This document shows positions 36,310 through 45,299 of a DNA stretch of 64,000 bases, piece by piece (within the stretch, counting starts at the first letter, position 1; the number at the start of each line of letters is the position of its first letter). This stretch comes from Acidovorax sp. YS12. GTDB taxonomy: Bacteria > Pseudomonadota > Gammaproteobacteria > Burkholderiales > Burkholderiaceae_C. The DNA is taken from assembly GCA_021496925.1 (NCBI GenBank), contig CP053915.1, positions 4,119,501-4,183,500 of the forward strand, given 5' to 3'. Under the pieces are notes generated by a model, which ran no database searches, had not been told where the DNA came from, and saw nothing but the letters and a program-made list of their open reading frames with translations. A program made the position numbers and the translations under genes.

Positions 36310-37124
36310 GGCGATCCTTGCGCGTGCGCCAGGCCCAGGTAGGCGGCGATCACGTCCGGGTTGGCCTGCACTTGGGTCGGCGTGCCGTCGCCCACCTTGC
36401 GGCCGTAGTCCAGCACCACGACGTGGTGCGACAGGTTCATGACGATACCGATGTCGTGCTCGATCAGCACCACGGTGGCGCCCAGGTCGCGGTGCAGGCG
36501 CGCGATGCAGCGGCCCATCTCCTGCTTCTCGGCCGCGTTCATGCCGGCCATCGGCTCGTCGAGCAGCAGCAGGCGCGGCCCCGACACCAGCGCGCGCGCC
36601 AGCTCCACGCGCTTTTGCAGGCCGTAGGGCAACTGGCCCACGGGCGTATGGCGGTGCGCCAGCAGGTCCAGGAAGGCCAGCGTGGCCCCGGCGCGCTCCA
36701 CGAACCGGGCGGCCTCGCGCCGCGCGCGCGGCAGGCGCAGCGCGTGCTCGATGAACGTGCTGCGGCCATGGCGCGACAGGCCGGCGAGCACGTTGTCCTG
36801 CACGCTCAGCCGGTGAAACAGCGCGTTGTTCTGGAAGGTGCGGCCGATGCCGCGCCGCGCGGCGTCGAACGGCTCCATGCGCGCGAACGCCTGGCCGTCG
36901 TAGTGGATGCTGCCCGCGTCGGGGGCGTAGACCCCGTTGAGCAGGTTCAGCAGCGAGCTCTTGCCGGCGCCGTTCGGGCCGATCAGCGCGCAGATCTCGC
37001 CGCGCCGCACGGCGAACGACAGCCGGTGCAGGGCCTGCACGCCGTCGAAGGACAGCGAGATGCCGCGCACCTCCAGAAGAGGCGCGCCGCCGTCGCTGGC
37101 CGGGGCTGCCGTGGGCGCGTGCAT
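36306..37124 (-). CDS. ABC transporter ATP-binding protein LivG type, module A
   Basis: 272 residues. Walker A GPNGAGKSS, the LivG-type signature LPYGLQKRVELARAL, Walker B LLLLDEPMAGM and the switch His in VLIEHDI are visible. It powers the module A importer, probably with the single LivF-type ATPase of the locus. The gene starts one base after the monooxygenase stop codon. Confidence 0.92.
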   Translation of the reverse strand: MHAPTAAPASDGGAPLLEVRGISLSFDGVQALHRLSFAVRRGEICALIGPNGAGKSSLLNLLNGVYAPDAGSIHYDGQAFARMEPFDAARRGIGRTFQNNALFHRLSVQDNVLAGLSRHGRSTFIEHALRLPRARREAARFVERAGATLAFLDLLAHRHTPVGQLPYGLQKRVELARALVSGPRLLLLDEPMAGMNAAEKQEMGRCIARLHRDLGATVVLIEHDIGIVMNLSHHVVVLDYGRKVGDGTPTQVQANPDVIAAYLGLAHAQGSP

Positions 37125-37125
37125 G

Positions 37126-38529
37126 TCAGGCCGCCTTGGCTGCCAGGGCTGCCTGTTCGCGCTTGACCCGCTCGATGTCGCGGTAGCGCGCCGCCGGGTG
37201 GTTGTCCGGCAGGTAGGGACCGGCGCCGAAGAGCTTCTCGCGCAGCGTGCCCTCGCGGTAGGCCGTGGGGTAGACGCCGCGGCGCTGCAGCTCGGGCACC
37301 AGGTGCGTGACCACGTCCTCGAAGGTTTCGTGCGCCACGGCGTAGGCGAGGTTGAAGCCGTCCAGGTCGGTGGCTTCCACCCACTGCTGCAACTGGTCGG
37401 CCACGGTGGCGGCCGAGCCCACGAACAGCGGCCCGAGCCCGCCGATGCTGGCCCACTTCGCCAGTTCCTCGATGCTCCAGGTCTTGCCGCCCTCGGCCAG
37501 CTCCTCCACGGCGGAGACGATGGCGTTGGTCTCCACCTTGCGCACGCTGTCGCCCGGCGCGTAGCGGCCGAAGTCGATGCCGGTCCAGCCCGAGGTCAGC
37601 ACCAGCCCGCCGTCGTACGAGGCGTACTGCTGGTACTCCTTGAGCTTGGCGTGCGCCTTGGCGTCGGTCTCGTCGACCACCAGCGTCACCAGCGCGTAGA
37701 TCAGCAGCTTGCGCGGGTCGCGCCCGGCCAGGGCGGCGCGGCGGCGGATGTCGCCCACGTAGGCGCGCGTGGTCTCCTGCGTGGGCGTGGAGATGAACAC
37801 CAGCTCGGCATGCTCGGCCGCGAAATCCTTGCCCGCGTTCGACGCGCCGGCCTGGAACAGCACCGGCGTGCGCTGCGGCGAGGGCTCGCACAGGTGGTAG
37901 CCCGGCACCTCGAAGTACTTGCCCTTGTGGCCGATCTCGTGGATCTTCTCCGGCAGGGCGAACACGCCGCGCGCGCGGTCGCGCACCACGGCGCCTTCCT
38001 CCCAACTGCCCTCGAACAGCTTGTACAGCACCTCGACGTACTCGGCCGCCACCTCGTAGCGGTTGTCGTGGCGCTGCAGGCCGCCCTGGCCGATGTTCTT
38101 GGCGCCGCTCTCCAGGTACGAGGTGACGATGTTCCAGCCCACCCGGCCCTGGGTGTGGTGGTCGGCCGTGGCCAGGCGGCGCGCGAAGGTGTAGGGGTGC
38201 TCGAACGAGGTCGAGGCCGTGATGCCGATGCCCAGGTGCTGCGTGGCCGCGGCGATGGGGTTGGCCAGCTGCAGCGGGTCGTTGACCGGAATCTGCACGC
38301 CGCCCTGGAAGGCGTGGGCGTTGCTGCCCTTGTACACGTCGTAGTAGCCGATCACGTCGGCGATGAACACGGCATCGAAGATGCCGCGCTCCAGGATGCG
38401 CGCCAGGTCGGTCCAGTAGGCGACGTCCTTGTACTGCCACGAGCGGTCGCGCGGGTGGCGCCACAGGCCGGGCGACTGGTGGGCCACGCAGTTCATCTCG
38501 AACGCGTTGAAGCGGATGGGCTTGCTCAT
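37126..38529 (-). CDS. LLM-class flavin monooxygenase (NtaA/SnaA/DszA/SoxA family), module A
   Basis: 467 residues, bacterial-luciferase-like. Family blocks are clear: RFNAFEMNCVAHQSPGLWRHPRDRSWQYKDVAYWTDLARILERGIFDAVFIADV (1-65), ATADHHTQGRVGWNIVTSYLESGAKN (about 130-155) and PQRTPVLFQAGASNAGKDFAAEHAEL (about 220-245). Members use FMNH2 from a partner reductase to oxidise chelators or sulfur compounds, cleaving C-N or C-S bonds. The MsuE-like reductase at the 5' end of the locus is the likely partner. The substrate is not known. Confidence 0.88.
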   Translation of the reverse strand: MSKPIRFNAFEMNCVAHQSPGLWRHPRDRSWQYKDVAYWTDLARILERGIFDAVFIADVIGYYDVYKGSNAHAFQGGVQIPVNDPLQLANPIAAATQHLGIGITASTSFEHPYTFARRLATADHHTQGRVGWNIVTSYLESGAKNIGQGGLQRHDNRYEVAAEYVEVLYKLFEGSWEEGAVVRDRARGVFALPEKIHEIGHKGKYFEVPGYHLCEPSPQRTPVLFQAGASNAGKDFAAEHAELVFISTPTQETTRAYVGDIRRRAALAGRDPRKLLIYALVTLVVDETDAKAHAKLKEYQQYASYDGGLVLTSGWTGIDFGRYAPGDSVRKVETNAIVSAVEELAEGGKTWSIEELAKWASIGGLGPLFVGSAATVADQLQQWVEATDLDGFNLAYAVAHETFEDVVTHLVPELQRRGVYPTAYREGTLREKLFGAGPYLPDNHPAARYRDIERVKREQAALAAKAA

Positions 38530-38551
38530 GAGGGGGCTCCCGGTGGGGGTG

Positions 38552-39802
38552 TCAGTTCCAGGCGTTGCGCGGCGGGTTCACGCCGTTGAGGTAGAAGTTG
38601 CCGACGTGGAAGTACTTCCAGCGCACCGGGTCGTGCAGCGTGTGCACGCGGGCGTTGCGCCAGTAGCGGTCGAGGTTGTGGTGCACCAGCGTGGCGCGCG
38701 TGCCGGCCAGCTCGAACAGGCGGTTGGTGGCCTCGATGGCGATGTGCGTCGTCAGCACCTTGGCCTCGGACGTGGCGGTGGTCGCCTCGGCCACGCTCTG
38801 CGCGCCGGGCGCGGCGGCGGCGCGGTCGATGGCGTGGCCCGCGCGCTCCAGCAGCGCCTCGGCGGCGTGCAGCTTGATCTTCAGGTCGCCGATGGCCTGG
38901 ATGGTGAACACGTCCTCGGCGGCGCTGTCCTTGCCGCTGTCGATCCACGGGCGGCTCTGGGTGCGCACGAAGCGGATGGTCTCCTCGATGGCCTGGCGCG
39001 CGATGCCCACGTCGATGGCCGCCTGGATGATCTGCGACACGGCGCCGGCCACGGTCTGGTTCTCGAACGCCTTGATGGCGATGGCGCGGCTGCGCGGCAC
39101 GCGCACCTGCTCGATCTTCACGCCGCCCGAGGCTGTGGTGCGCTGGCCGAAGCTCGACCAGTTGTTGCTCACCGTCAGGCCCGGCGCGTCGCGGTCGGCG
39201 AACACCAGCACGCCTTCGCCTTCCTCGGTCACGGCGACGATGGGCACGATGTGCGCCAGCAGCGCGCCGGTGGTGTAGAACTTCTCACCGTCCACCACCA
39301 CGTCGTCGCCGTCCACGCGGGCGCGGGTCTCGAAGGCGGTGACGGTCTTGCTGTGCAGTTCCGAGAAGGCGTTGCCCAGGCGGTGGCCGCGCAGCACCAG
39401 GCCGAACAGCTCCTGCTTCTGCGCCTCGGTGCCGTCGGCGTCGATGTGGCCGACCAGCGCCAGGTGGTTGTGCGCGATCTGGGCGATGCTGGAGTCGCCT
39501 GCGGCGATCAGCGCGCTGACCTTGGCGATGGTGGCGTACGAGGCGCCCAGCCCGCCGTAGGCCTTGGGCACGTTCAGCGCCCACAGGCCGCTTTGCGAAT
39601 AGGCGTCCAGCTCGTCGAGCGGCAGGTAGCCCTCGCGGTCGCGCAGCCCGGCCTCCTGGGCGAACTGGTCGCGCAGGCGCTCGGCGATGGCGATGGCCTC
39701 GGCCTCGCTGCGGATGACGTGCGCGGGCGCCGTGGGGCGCGGGCGCGGCGCGAAGGGCGCGGGGGAGTTGACGCGGGGGCGTTCGAGGGTGGCGGCGGTC
39801 AT
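38552..39802 (-). CDS. SfnB-type flavin monooxygenase (acyl-CoA dehydrogenase fold)
   Basis: 416 residues. Motifs: DELDAYSQSGLWALNVPKAYGGLGASY, SSIAQIAHNHLALVGH, DGEKFYTTGALLAHIVPIVAV, NNWSSFGQRTTASGGVKIEQV, ending NLDRYWRNARVHTLHDPVRWKYFHVGNFYLNG. This matches SfnB-family sulfur acquisition oxidoreductases. The start at 39802 is preferred to the ATG at 39817 because an AAAGGA ribosome site lies between them at the right spacing. It sits between the module A monooxygenase and the repeat that separates it from LivF. Confidence 0.85.
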   Translation of the reverse strand: MTAATLERPRVNSPAPFAPRPRPTAPAHVIRSEAEAIAIAERLRDQFAQEAGLRDREGYLPLDELDAYSQSGLWALNVPKAYGGLGASYATIAKVSALIAAGDSSIAQIAHNHLALVGHIDADGTEAQKQELFGLVLRGHRLGNAFSELHSKTVTAFETRARVDGDDVVVDGEKFYTTGALLAHIVPIVAVTEEGEGVLVFADRDAPGLTVSNNWSSFGQRTTASGGVKIEQVRVPRSRAIAIKAFENQTVAGAVSQIIQAAIDVGIARQAIEETIRFVRTQSRPWIDSGKDSAAEDVFTIQAIGDLKIKLHAAEALLERAGHAIDRAAAAPGAQSVAEATTATSEAKVLTTHIAIEATNRLFELAGTRATLVHHNLDRYWRNARVHTLHDPVRWKYFHVGNFYLNGVNPPRNAWN

Positions 39803-39837
39803 GGCGGGTCCTTTCAAGGGGGTGAACGGGTTTTTGG

Positions 39838-39896
39838 AGAAAAATCGGCCTCCAGCGCTTGCCCATAAAGCGCTAGTAGCTATGGAAAAAGGAGTG
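39838..39896. repeat. Dispersed repeat copy between livF-type gene and SfnB-type gene
   Basis: AAATCGGCCTCCAGCGCTTG, AAAGCGCTAGTAGCTATGG and AAAAAGGAG follow the family order. It lies at the border between the two sulfur modules and may interrupt the transcript or carry a promoter. Confidence 0.8.
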
Positions 39897-39914
39897 ATTG
39901 CGTGCGCGCGGGGG

Positions 39915-40727
39915 CTATGCGGCGGCCAGTTCGGGCGCTTCTTCCGCCACGCCCTGGCCGAAATAGAAGTGCTGGATGTCCTCGCGCTGGCGCAACGCCT
40001 GGGCCGTGCCGTGCAGCACCGAGCGCCCGGCGTCCAGCACGGTGGCGCGGTCGGCGTACTGCAGCGCCACGGTGGAGTTCTGCTCGGCCACGAGGATGGA
40101 CAGGCCCTGCTCCTGGTTCAGGCGGCGCAACTGCCGGAAGATGTCCTGTACCACCAGCGGCGCCAGGCCCATCGACGGCTCGTCGAGCACCAGCAGGCGC
40201 GGCGCGGCCATGAGCGCGCGGCCAATCGCCGTCATCTGCTGTTCGCCGCCCGAGGTCAGGCCCGCCGGGCTGCGGCGGCGCTCGGCCAGGCGCGGGAAGG
40301 CGGCGTACACGCGCTCCAGCCCGGCGGCGATCTCGCGGCGGCGCGCGCCGCGCCCGATGCCGCCGGTGACCAGGTTCTCCTCCACCGTCAGGTGCGCGAA
40401 GCAGCGCCGCCCCTCCAGCACCGGCACCAGCCCGCGCCGCACCAGCGCGGCGGGGCCGAGGGCGGCCACGTCCTGGCCGTCGAAGTGGATGGCGCCGCTG
40501 CGCACCTGGCCGCGCTCGGCCGGCAGCAGGTGGGACACGGCCTTGAGCGTGGTCGATTTGCCCGCGCCGTTGGCACCCAGCAGGGCGTGGATCTCGCCCG
40601 GGCGCACCTCCAGGCTCACGTCGTGCAGCGCGACGATGGCGCTCTGGTAGACCGCCTCGATGGCGGCGATGCGCAGCAGCGGCGCGGGGGCCGCGGCAGG
40701 CACGGGGGGAAACGTAGACACGCCCAT
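39915..40727 (-). CDS. ABC transporter ATP-binding protein LivF type (single copy in the locus)
   Basis: 270 residues. Walker A GANGAGKST, the variant signature LTSGGEQQM, Walker B LVLDEPSMGLAP and the LivF hallmarks VPEGRR-like VPVLEGRRCFAHLTVEENL are present. Only one LivF gene lies in the locus although there are two LivG, two LivH and two LivM genes, so it may serve both importers. The start at 40727 has an AAGGGA ribosome site; ATGs at 40736 and 40796 lack suitable sites. Confidence 0.9.
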   Translation of the reverse strand: MGVSTFPPVPAAAPAPLLRIAAIEAVYQSAIVALHDVSLEVRPGEIHALLGANGAGKSTTLKAVSHLLPAERGQVRSGAIHFDGQDVAALGPAALVRRGLVPVLEGRRCFAHLTVEENLVTGGIGRGARRREIAAGLERVYAAFPRLAERRRSPAGLTSGGEQQMTAIGRALMAAPRLLVLDEPSMGLAPLVVQDIFRQLRRLNQEQGLSILVAEQNSTVALQYADRATVLDAGRSVLHGTAQALRQREDIQHFYFGQGVAEEAPELAAA

Positions 40728-40747
40728 GGTTCGCATCCCTTCGCGCG

Positions 40748-42013
40748 TCAGGCCGCGGCCTTGGCGCCGGTGCGCTGGCCGGCGCCGATTTGCCACACGT
40801 AGGGCGGCTCGGTGCCGTTGACGTGCCAGTCGCCGACGATGCGCGCCTTGTAGATCACCGGGTTGTGCGAGGCGATGGTGCGCGCGTTGCGCCAGTGCCG
40901 GTCCAGCGACTTGCTGGCGCTGGCCGCCGAGGCGCCCAGCGCGTTGAAGAACTGCGTGGTGGCGCGCAGCACCAGCTCGGAGATGGCGATCTGGCCCTGG
41001 GCCGACTCCAGCTCGGCGTCGATGTTGGCCTGCTTCTCCTCCTCGGGCGTGCCCTGCCAGTGCGCGTCGTAGGCGCGCTGCGCGGCGAAGGCGGCGCGGA
41101 TGGCCGTCGCCTCGGCCGCGTAGGCGGCGGCCGCGACTTCGCCCACCACCTGCTGCACCTGCACGTCCTGCGCCACGGCGCTGGCGTTGCCGGTGCTGAA
41201 GACGCGCCGGCGCTCGCGCACTTCGCTGCCCGCGTCGCGCGTGGCGGCGCGTGCGATGCCGGCCAGCGTGGCCAGGTGGAACAGCTGGTAGAAGGCGGTC
41301 TGGTACTTGAAGCGGCTGGCGAAGGGGAAGATGTGGGCCTCGTCCACCTCGGCGTTGTCGTAGACCGAGGTGCCGCTGCCCGTGGTGCGCTGGCCGAAGC
41401 CGTCCCAGTCGTCGTGGTGCGTCACGCCGTCTTGCCGGGCGCGCACGGCGGCGATCACGTCCAGGCCGTTGCCGTCCCCCGGGCCGTCGCGCCGCGCGAA
41501 CAGGTCGATCCAGTCGGCGAAGATGCTGCCGGTGCTGTAGAACTTGCGCCCGTTCACCACCCAGCGGCCGTCGGGCTTTTGCGACACGCGCGTGATGACC
41601 TCGCCGATGGCCACGTTGCCCACTTCGGTCCAGGCGTTGCCCACCAGGTCGCCGTCGGCGAAGCGGCGCAGCCAGACGGCATTGGCCGCGTCGCGCGGTG
41701 CGTTGAGCCGGTCCTCGACGAAGGCGAAGTGGCCGCGCAGCGCCTGCACGATGTTCGAGTCGGCCTCGCCCAGCTCGATCAGCAACTGGAACAGCTGCGG
41801 CAGCGTGGCGCCGTCGCCGCCGTATTCCACCGGCACGCGCAGCGCGCCGAAGCGTGCCGCCTTCAGCCAGCCGATGGCCTCGTGCCCGAGTTCGCGCTGC
41901 TGCTCGCGCTGCAGCGCCGTGGCGCGGATGCGCTCGATCACCGGGCGGTACTTGGCGGCGATGCGTTCATAGTCCGCGCCAAGCAGGGAAGGGGAGTGTG
42001 TGGTGGTGCTCAT
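40748..42013 (-). CDS. DszC-type flavin monooxygenase (acyl-CoA dehydrogenase fold), module B
   Basis: 421 residues. N-terminal FGALRVPVEYGGDGATLPQL and EADSNIVQALRGHFAFVE, then VVNGRKFYSTGSIFADW, DDWDGFGQRTTGSGTSVYDNA, and C-terminal SLDRHWRNARTIASHNPVIYKARIVGDWHVNG: the DszC/acyl-CoA dehydrogenase-like pattern. It is more distant from the other two enzymes of this type in the locus. A strong AAGGAG site precedes the ATG. Substrate unknown. Confidence 0.82.
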   Translation of the reverse strand: MSTTTHSPSLLGADYERIAAKYRPVIERIRATALQREQQRELGHEAIGWLKAARFGALRVPVEYGGDGATLPQLFQLLIELGEADSNIVQALRGHFAFVEDRLNAPRDAANAVWLRRFADGDLVGNAWTEVGNVAIGEVITRVSQKPDGRWVVNGRKFYSTGSIFADWIDLFARRDGPGDGNGLDVIAAVRARQDGVTHHDDWDGFGQRTTGSGTSVYDNAEVDEAHIFPFASRFKYQTAFYQLFHLATLAGIARAATRDAGSEVRERRRVFSTGNASAVAQDVQVQQVVGEVAAAAYAAEATAIRAAFAAQRAYDAHWQGTPEEEKQANIDAELESAQGQIAISELVLRATTQFFNALGASAASASKSLDRHWRNARTIASHNPVIYKARIVGDWHVNGTEPPYVWQIGAGQRTGAKAAA

Positions 42014-42025
42014 GGGGTCGCTCCT

Positions 42026-43342
42026 TCAGTCGTCGATGCTCTTGCGCACCTTGACGTTCTTTTCCTTGGCGTAGGCCAGCGAAGACTTTTCGATGACGGG
42101 GCGCAGCAGCTTCCAGTCCGGCGCGATCCAGTCCGAGACCACGTTCCACTTGCCGCCGTCCCACTGCTGGAAGGCCACGCGGCCGTCGCCCTCGTGGTTG
42201 TCCCAGGTCACGTTGATGGAATGGAACAGGCCCTTGGCGCCCAGCGCGGCGGCGCGCGCCTCGTCGATCTTCAGGTTCTCCAGGCCCCAGCGCACCTCGT
42301 CGCCGGTGAGCGTGCGCTTGCCGAACTTCGCCTGCGCGATGCGGATGGCCTCGACGTTCAGGATGCCGTTGAGCACGCCCAGGTTGTGGTACACGCTGCC
42401 GATGCGCTTCTTGTCCTGCAGGTTGCCCTTGCCCGCGTCGTACACGGTTTTCTGGATGTCCTGCAGCACCGGGTACTGCGTGCCCGGCGCCACCGAGGTG
42501 ATGGCGACGTAGCCCTTGGCGGCGTCGCCTGCGGGGATCACGTCCTCCTCGGAGTTGGACCAGATGTTGCCCACGATGCGGTCGGCCGGAAAGCCCGTCT
42601 TCTGCGCCGTCTTGAGCGCCACCGGGTTCATCACGCCCCAGCCGCGCAGCACCACGTAGTCGGGCTTGGCGCGGCGGATCGTCAGCCACTGCGACTGCTG
42701 CTCGTTGCCGGGGTGCGGCACCTCGATCTGCTGGACGGTGAAGCCGTACTGCTTGGCCAGCAGCTCGTAGATCGGGATCGTCTCCTTGCCATAGGGCGAG
42801 CCGTGGTACAGCACCACGATCTTCTTGCCCTTGAGCTTGTCGTTGCCGCCGACCTTGGTGCCGATGTAGTTGACGATGCCCGAGGTCTCGCTGTACGGGT
42901 TGACCAGCAGCGGGAAGATGTACTTGAACACGCGCCCGTCGGTGGTGTCGGTGCGGCCGTGGTTGATGGTGAGCAGCGGCACCTTGTCGGCCGTCACGCG
43001 GTCGATCAGCGCGTAGGCGATGCCCACCGACAGCGGGTTCCAGGTGGCGATGCCGGGCTTGGTCTTGAGGCGCTCGTACACCTCCACACCGCGTTCGACC
43101 TCGTACTGCGTCTCGCCTTCCTCCCAGGTCAGCTTGACGCCGCCCACGCCGCCGTCGCGGGTGTTGACGAGGTTCAGGTAGTCGATGAAGCCGCCGAAGA
43201 AGCCGGTGCCGCCAGCGGCGTAGGGGCCGACGCGGTAGCTCTGCAGCGGGAAGAACTGTTCGTCGGCCTGCGCGGCCTGCGTGCCGGTCAGGGCCAGCGC
43301 GCCGGCCAGCAGCGCGGTCTTGAGTTTGCGGGTGAGGGTCAT
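42026..43342 (-). CDS. ABC transporter substrate-binding protein (HAAT/LivJ type), module B
   Basis: 438 residues with a signal peptide (about 1-26, ending TQAAQA). Same segment order as the module A protein: SYRVGPYAAGGTGFFGGFIDYL, GVKLTWEEGETQYEVERGVEVYERLK, KGKKIVVLYHGSPYGKE, and VFKYIFPLLVNPYSE. The start codon overlaps the livM-type stop by four bases (ATGA). The two binding proteins share segments but differ in the pocket regions, so the ligands probably differ. Confidence 0.86.
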   Translation of the reverse strand: MTLTRKLKTALLAGALALTGTQAAQADEQFFPLQSYRVGPYAAGGTGFFGGFIDYLNLVNTRDGGVGGVKLTWEEGETQYEVERGVEVYERLKTKPGIATWNPLSVGIAYALIDRVTADKVPLLTINHGRTDTTDGRVFKYIFPLLVNPYSETSGIVNYIGTKVGGNDKLKGKKIVVLYHGSPYGKETIPIYELLAKQYGFTVQQIEVPHPGNEQQSQWLTIRRAKPDYVVLRGWGVMNPVALKTAQKTGFPADRIVGNIWSNSEEDVIPAGDAAKGYVAITSVAPGTQYPVLQDIQKTVYDAGKGNLQDKKRIGSVYHNLGVLNGILNVEAIRIAQAKFGKRTLTGDEVRWGLENLKIDEARAAALGAKGLFHSINVTWDNHEGDGRVAFQQWDGGKWNVVSDWIAPDWKLLRPVIEKSSLAYAKEKNVKVRKSIDD

Positions 43343-44397
43343 GGTGTGGAATCTCCTGAACGGGAAAGGGAGTGAAACGCGCGGCGCCACAGGGCGGCCA
43401 GCCCCTGCGGTTCCGCGATGAGGAAGGCGACGATGAGGACGCCGAGGACGATGCGCTGGCTCAGGTCGAGCACGCCCGAGTCGAACCAGTTGCCAAAGAG
43501 AAAGCTGCCCGCGCGCGACAGCAGCAGCGGGAACACCACGATCAGCGCCGCGCCCAGGAAGGCGCCGCGGATGGTGGCCAGGCCGCCGATGATCACGATG
43601 AACAGGATCTGGAACGAGCGGTCCAGGTTGAAGCCCGCGGGCTCCACCGTGCGCAGGTAGACGAAGCCCCACAGCACGCCTGCCACGCCGATGACGAAGG
43701 ACGAGACGGCGAAGGCCAGCAGCTTGGTGCGCAGCACCGGCACGCCGGTAACGCGCGCGGCCAGCTCGTGGTCGCGGATGGCGACGAAGTGGTGGCCCGT
43801 GGGCGTGTTCACCAGGCGCCAGACCAGCGCCGTGAGGAGGCTCACGATGGTCAGCGCGAACAGGTAGCGCAGCGCCGGCGTGTCGAACACGAAGCCGGCC
43901 ACGGCCAGCGGCGGCGCGTCGATCACGCCCGAGGCGTTGTGGTTGCTGAACCAGCCGAACTTGGTCAGCGCCCACTGCACGAAGAACTGCGCCGCCAGCG
44001 TGGACACGGCCAGGTAGAAGCCGCGCAGCCGCAGGCTGGGCAGCCCGAACACCACGCCCACCGCCGTGGCCGCCAGCCCCGCCAGCACGATGCTGACGGG
44101 CAGCGGCAGCCCCGGCACGCGCAGGTTGAAGTTGTAGGCCGCGAACGCGCCCACGGCCATGAAGGCGGCCGAGCCGAGCGAGAGCTGCCCGGCGTAGCCC
44201 GTGAGCAGGTTCAGCCCCACGGCGGCGAGCGACAGCGCCAGGAACGGAATCAGGATGGCATCGAACCAGTAATCGGTGGCCACCAGCGGCACAGCGATGT
44301 AGGCGATGGCCAGCCAGGCCAGCGGCGTGGCCCAGGCGGGCCATCGCCATGCGGCGGTGGCCGGGCGGGCCGGGAGGGATGTGACGGCGGTGTTCAT
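43339..44397 (-). CDS. ABC transporter permease LivM type, module B
   Basis: 352 residues with about ten membrane helices and the motif VGLNLLTGYAGQLSLGSAAFMAVGAFAAYNF. The ATG at 44397 follows five bases after the LivH-type stop. Channel partner of the LivH protein of module B. Confidence 0.88.
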   Translation of the reverse strand: MNTAVTSLPARPATAAWRWPAWATPLAWLAIAYIAVPLVATDYWFDAILIPFLALSLAAVGLNLLTGYAGQLSLGSAAFMAVGAFAAYNFNLRVPGLPLPVSIVLAGLAATAVGVVFGLPSLRLRGFYLAVSTLAAQFFVQWALTKFGWFSNHNASGVIDAPPLAVAGFVFDTPALRYLFALTIVSLLTALVWRLVNTPTGHHFVAIRDHELAARVTGVPVLRTKLLAFAVSSFVIGVAGVLWGFVYLRTVEPAGFNLDRSFQILFIVIIGGLATIRGAFLGAALIVVFPLLLSRAGSFLFGNWFDSGVLDLSQRIVLGVLIVAFLIAEPQGLAALWRRAFHSLSRSGDSTP

Positions 44398-44402
44398 GGG
44401 GT

Positions 44403-45299
44403 TCAGGCCCTTTCCACCAGGCGCTGGCCGAACAGGCCGCCCGGTTTGACCAACAGGAATGCCAGCGCCGCCACGTAGGCGAACCAGCCCTCGATGCCGC
44501 CGCCGACGAAGGGGCCGAGGTAGACCTCGGCCAGCTTCTCCAGCGCGCCCACGACCAGGCCGCCGACGATGGCGCCCAGGATCGAATCGAAGCCGCCCAG
44601 CACCAGCACCGGCAGCGCCTTGAGCACCACCAGCGAGAGCGAGAACTGCACGCCCAGGCGCGCGCCCCACAGCAGCCCGGCCACCAGCGCGATGACGCCC
44701 GCCGCCGCCCACACCGTGGCCCAGATGCGCGGCAGGCGCAGGCCCACGGCCAGCGCGGCGAAGGTGTCGTCGGCCACGGCGCGGAAGGCCAGTCCGGTGC
44801 GCGTGAAGCGGAAGAAGGCCGACAGCAGCGCCACCATCAGCGCCGCGATGCCCGCTGCCGCCAGGTCGAAGCTGGAGACCAGCACGCCCGCGAACTCCAG
44901 CGGCGTGTCGGCAAGCCCCAGGTCCAGCTCGTGCACCTGCGTGCCCCAGAGCAGCTGGGCCACGCCCTCGATCACGTAGGACAGGCCCAGCGTGGCCATG
45001 AACAGCGTGATGGGCGGCTGGTTCACCAGCGGGCGCAGCACGGCGCGCTCGATCACCAGGCCCAGCAGCAGCATGAGCGCGAAGGTCAGGCCCAGCGCCA
45101 GCGCGAAGGGCACGCCGCGCTCGACCAGGCTCACGAAGGTGAGCGCCGCGAACAGCAGCTGCGCGCCCTGCGCGAAGTTGAGCACGCCCGAGGTCTTGTA
45201 GATCAGCACGAAGCCGATGGCCACCAGCGCATACATGACGCCCGAGAGCAGCCCGCCGATCAGCACCTCGGCGAAGAAGGCGAAGTCGAAGGCTTCCAT
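44403..45299 (-). CDS. ABC transporter permease LivH type, module B
   Basis: 298 residues, multi-spanning: EVLIGGLLSGVMYALVAIGFVLIYKTSGVLNFAQG at the N-terminus and LKALPVLVLGGFDSILGAIVGGLVVG later. It overlaps the LivG-type stop codon by one base. Confidence 0.9.
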   Translation of the reverse strand: MEAFDFAFFAEVLIGGLLSGVMYALVAIGFVLIYKTSGVLNFAQGAQLLFAALTFVSLVERGVPFALALGLTFALMLLLGLVIERAVLRPLVNQPPITLFMATLGLSYVIEGVAQLLWGTQVHELDLGLADTPLEFAGVLVSSFDLAAAGIAALMVALLSAFFRFTRTGLAFRAVADDTFAALAVGLRLPRIWATVWAAAGVIALVAGLLWGARLGVQFSLSLVVLKALPVLVLGGFDSILGAIVGGLVVGALEKLAEVYLGPFVGGGIEGWFAYVAALAFLLVKPGGLFGQRLVERA

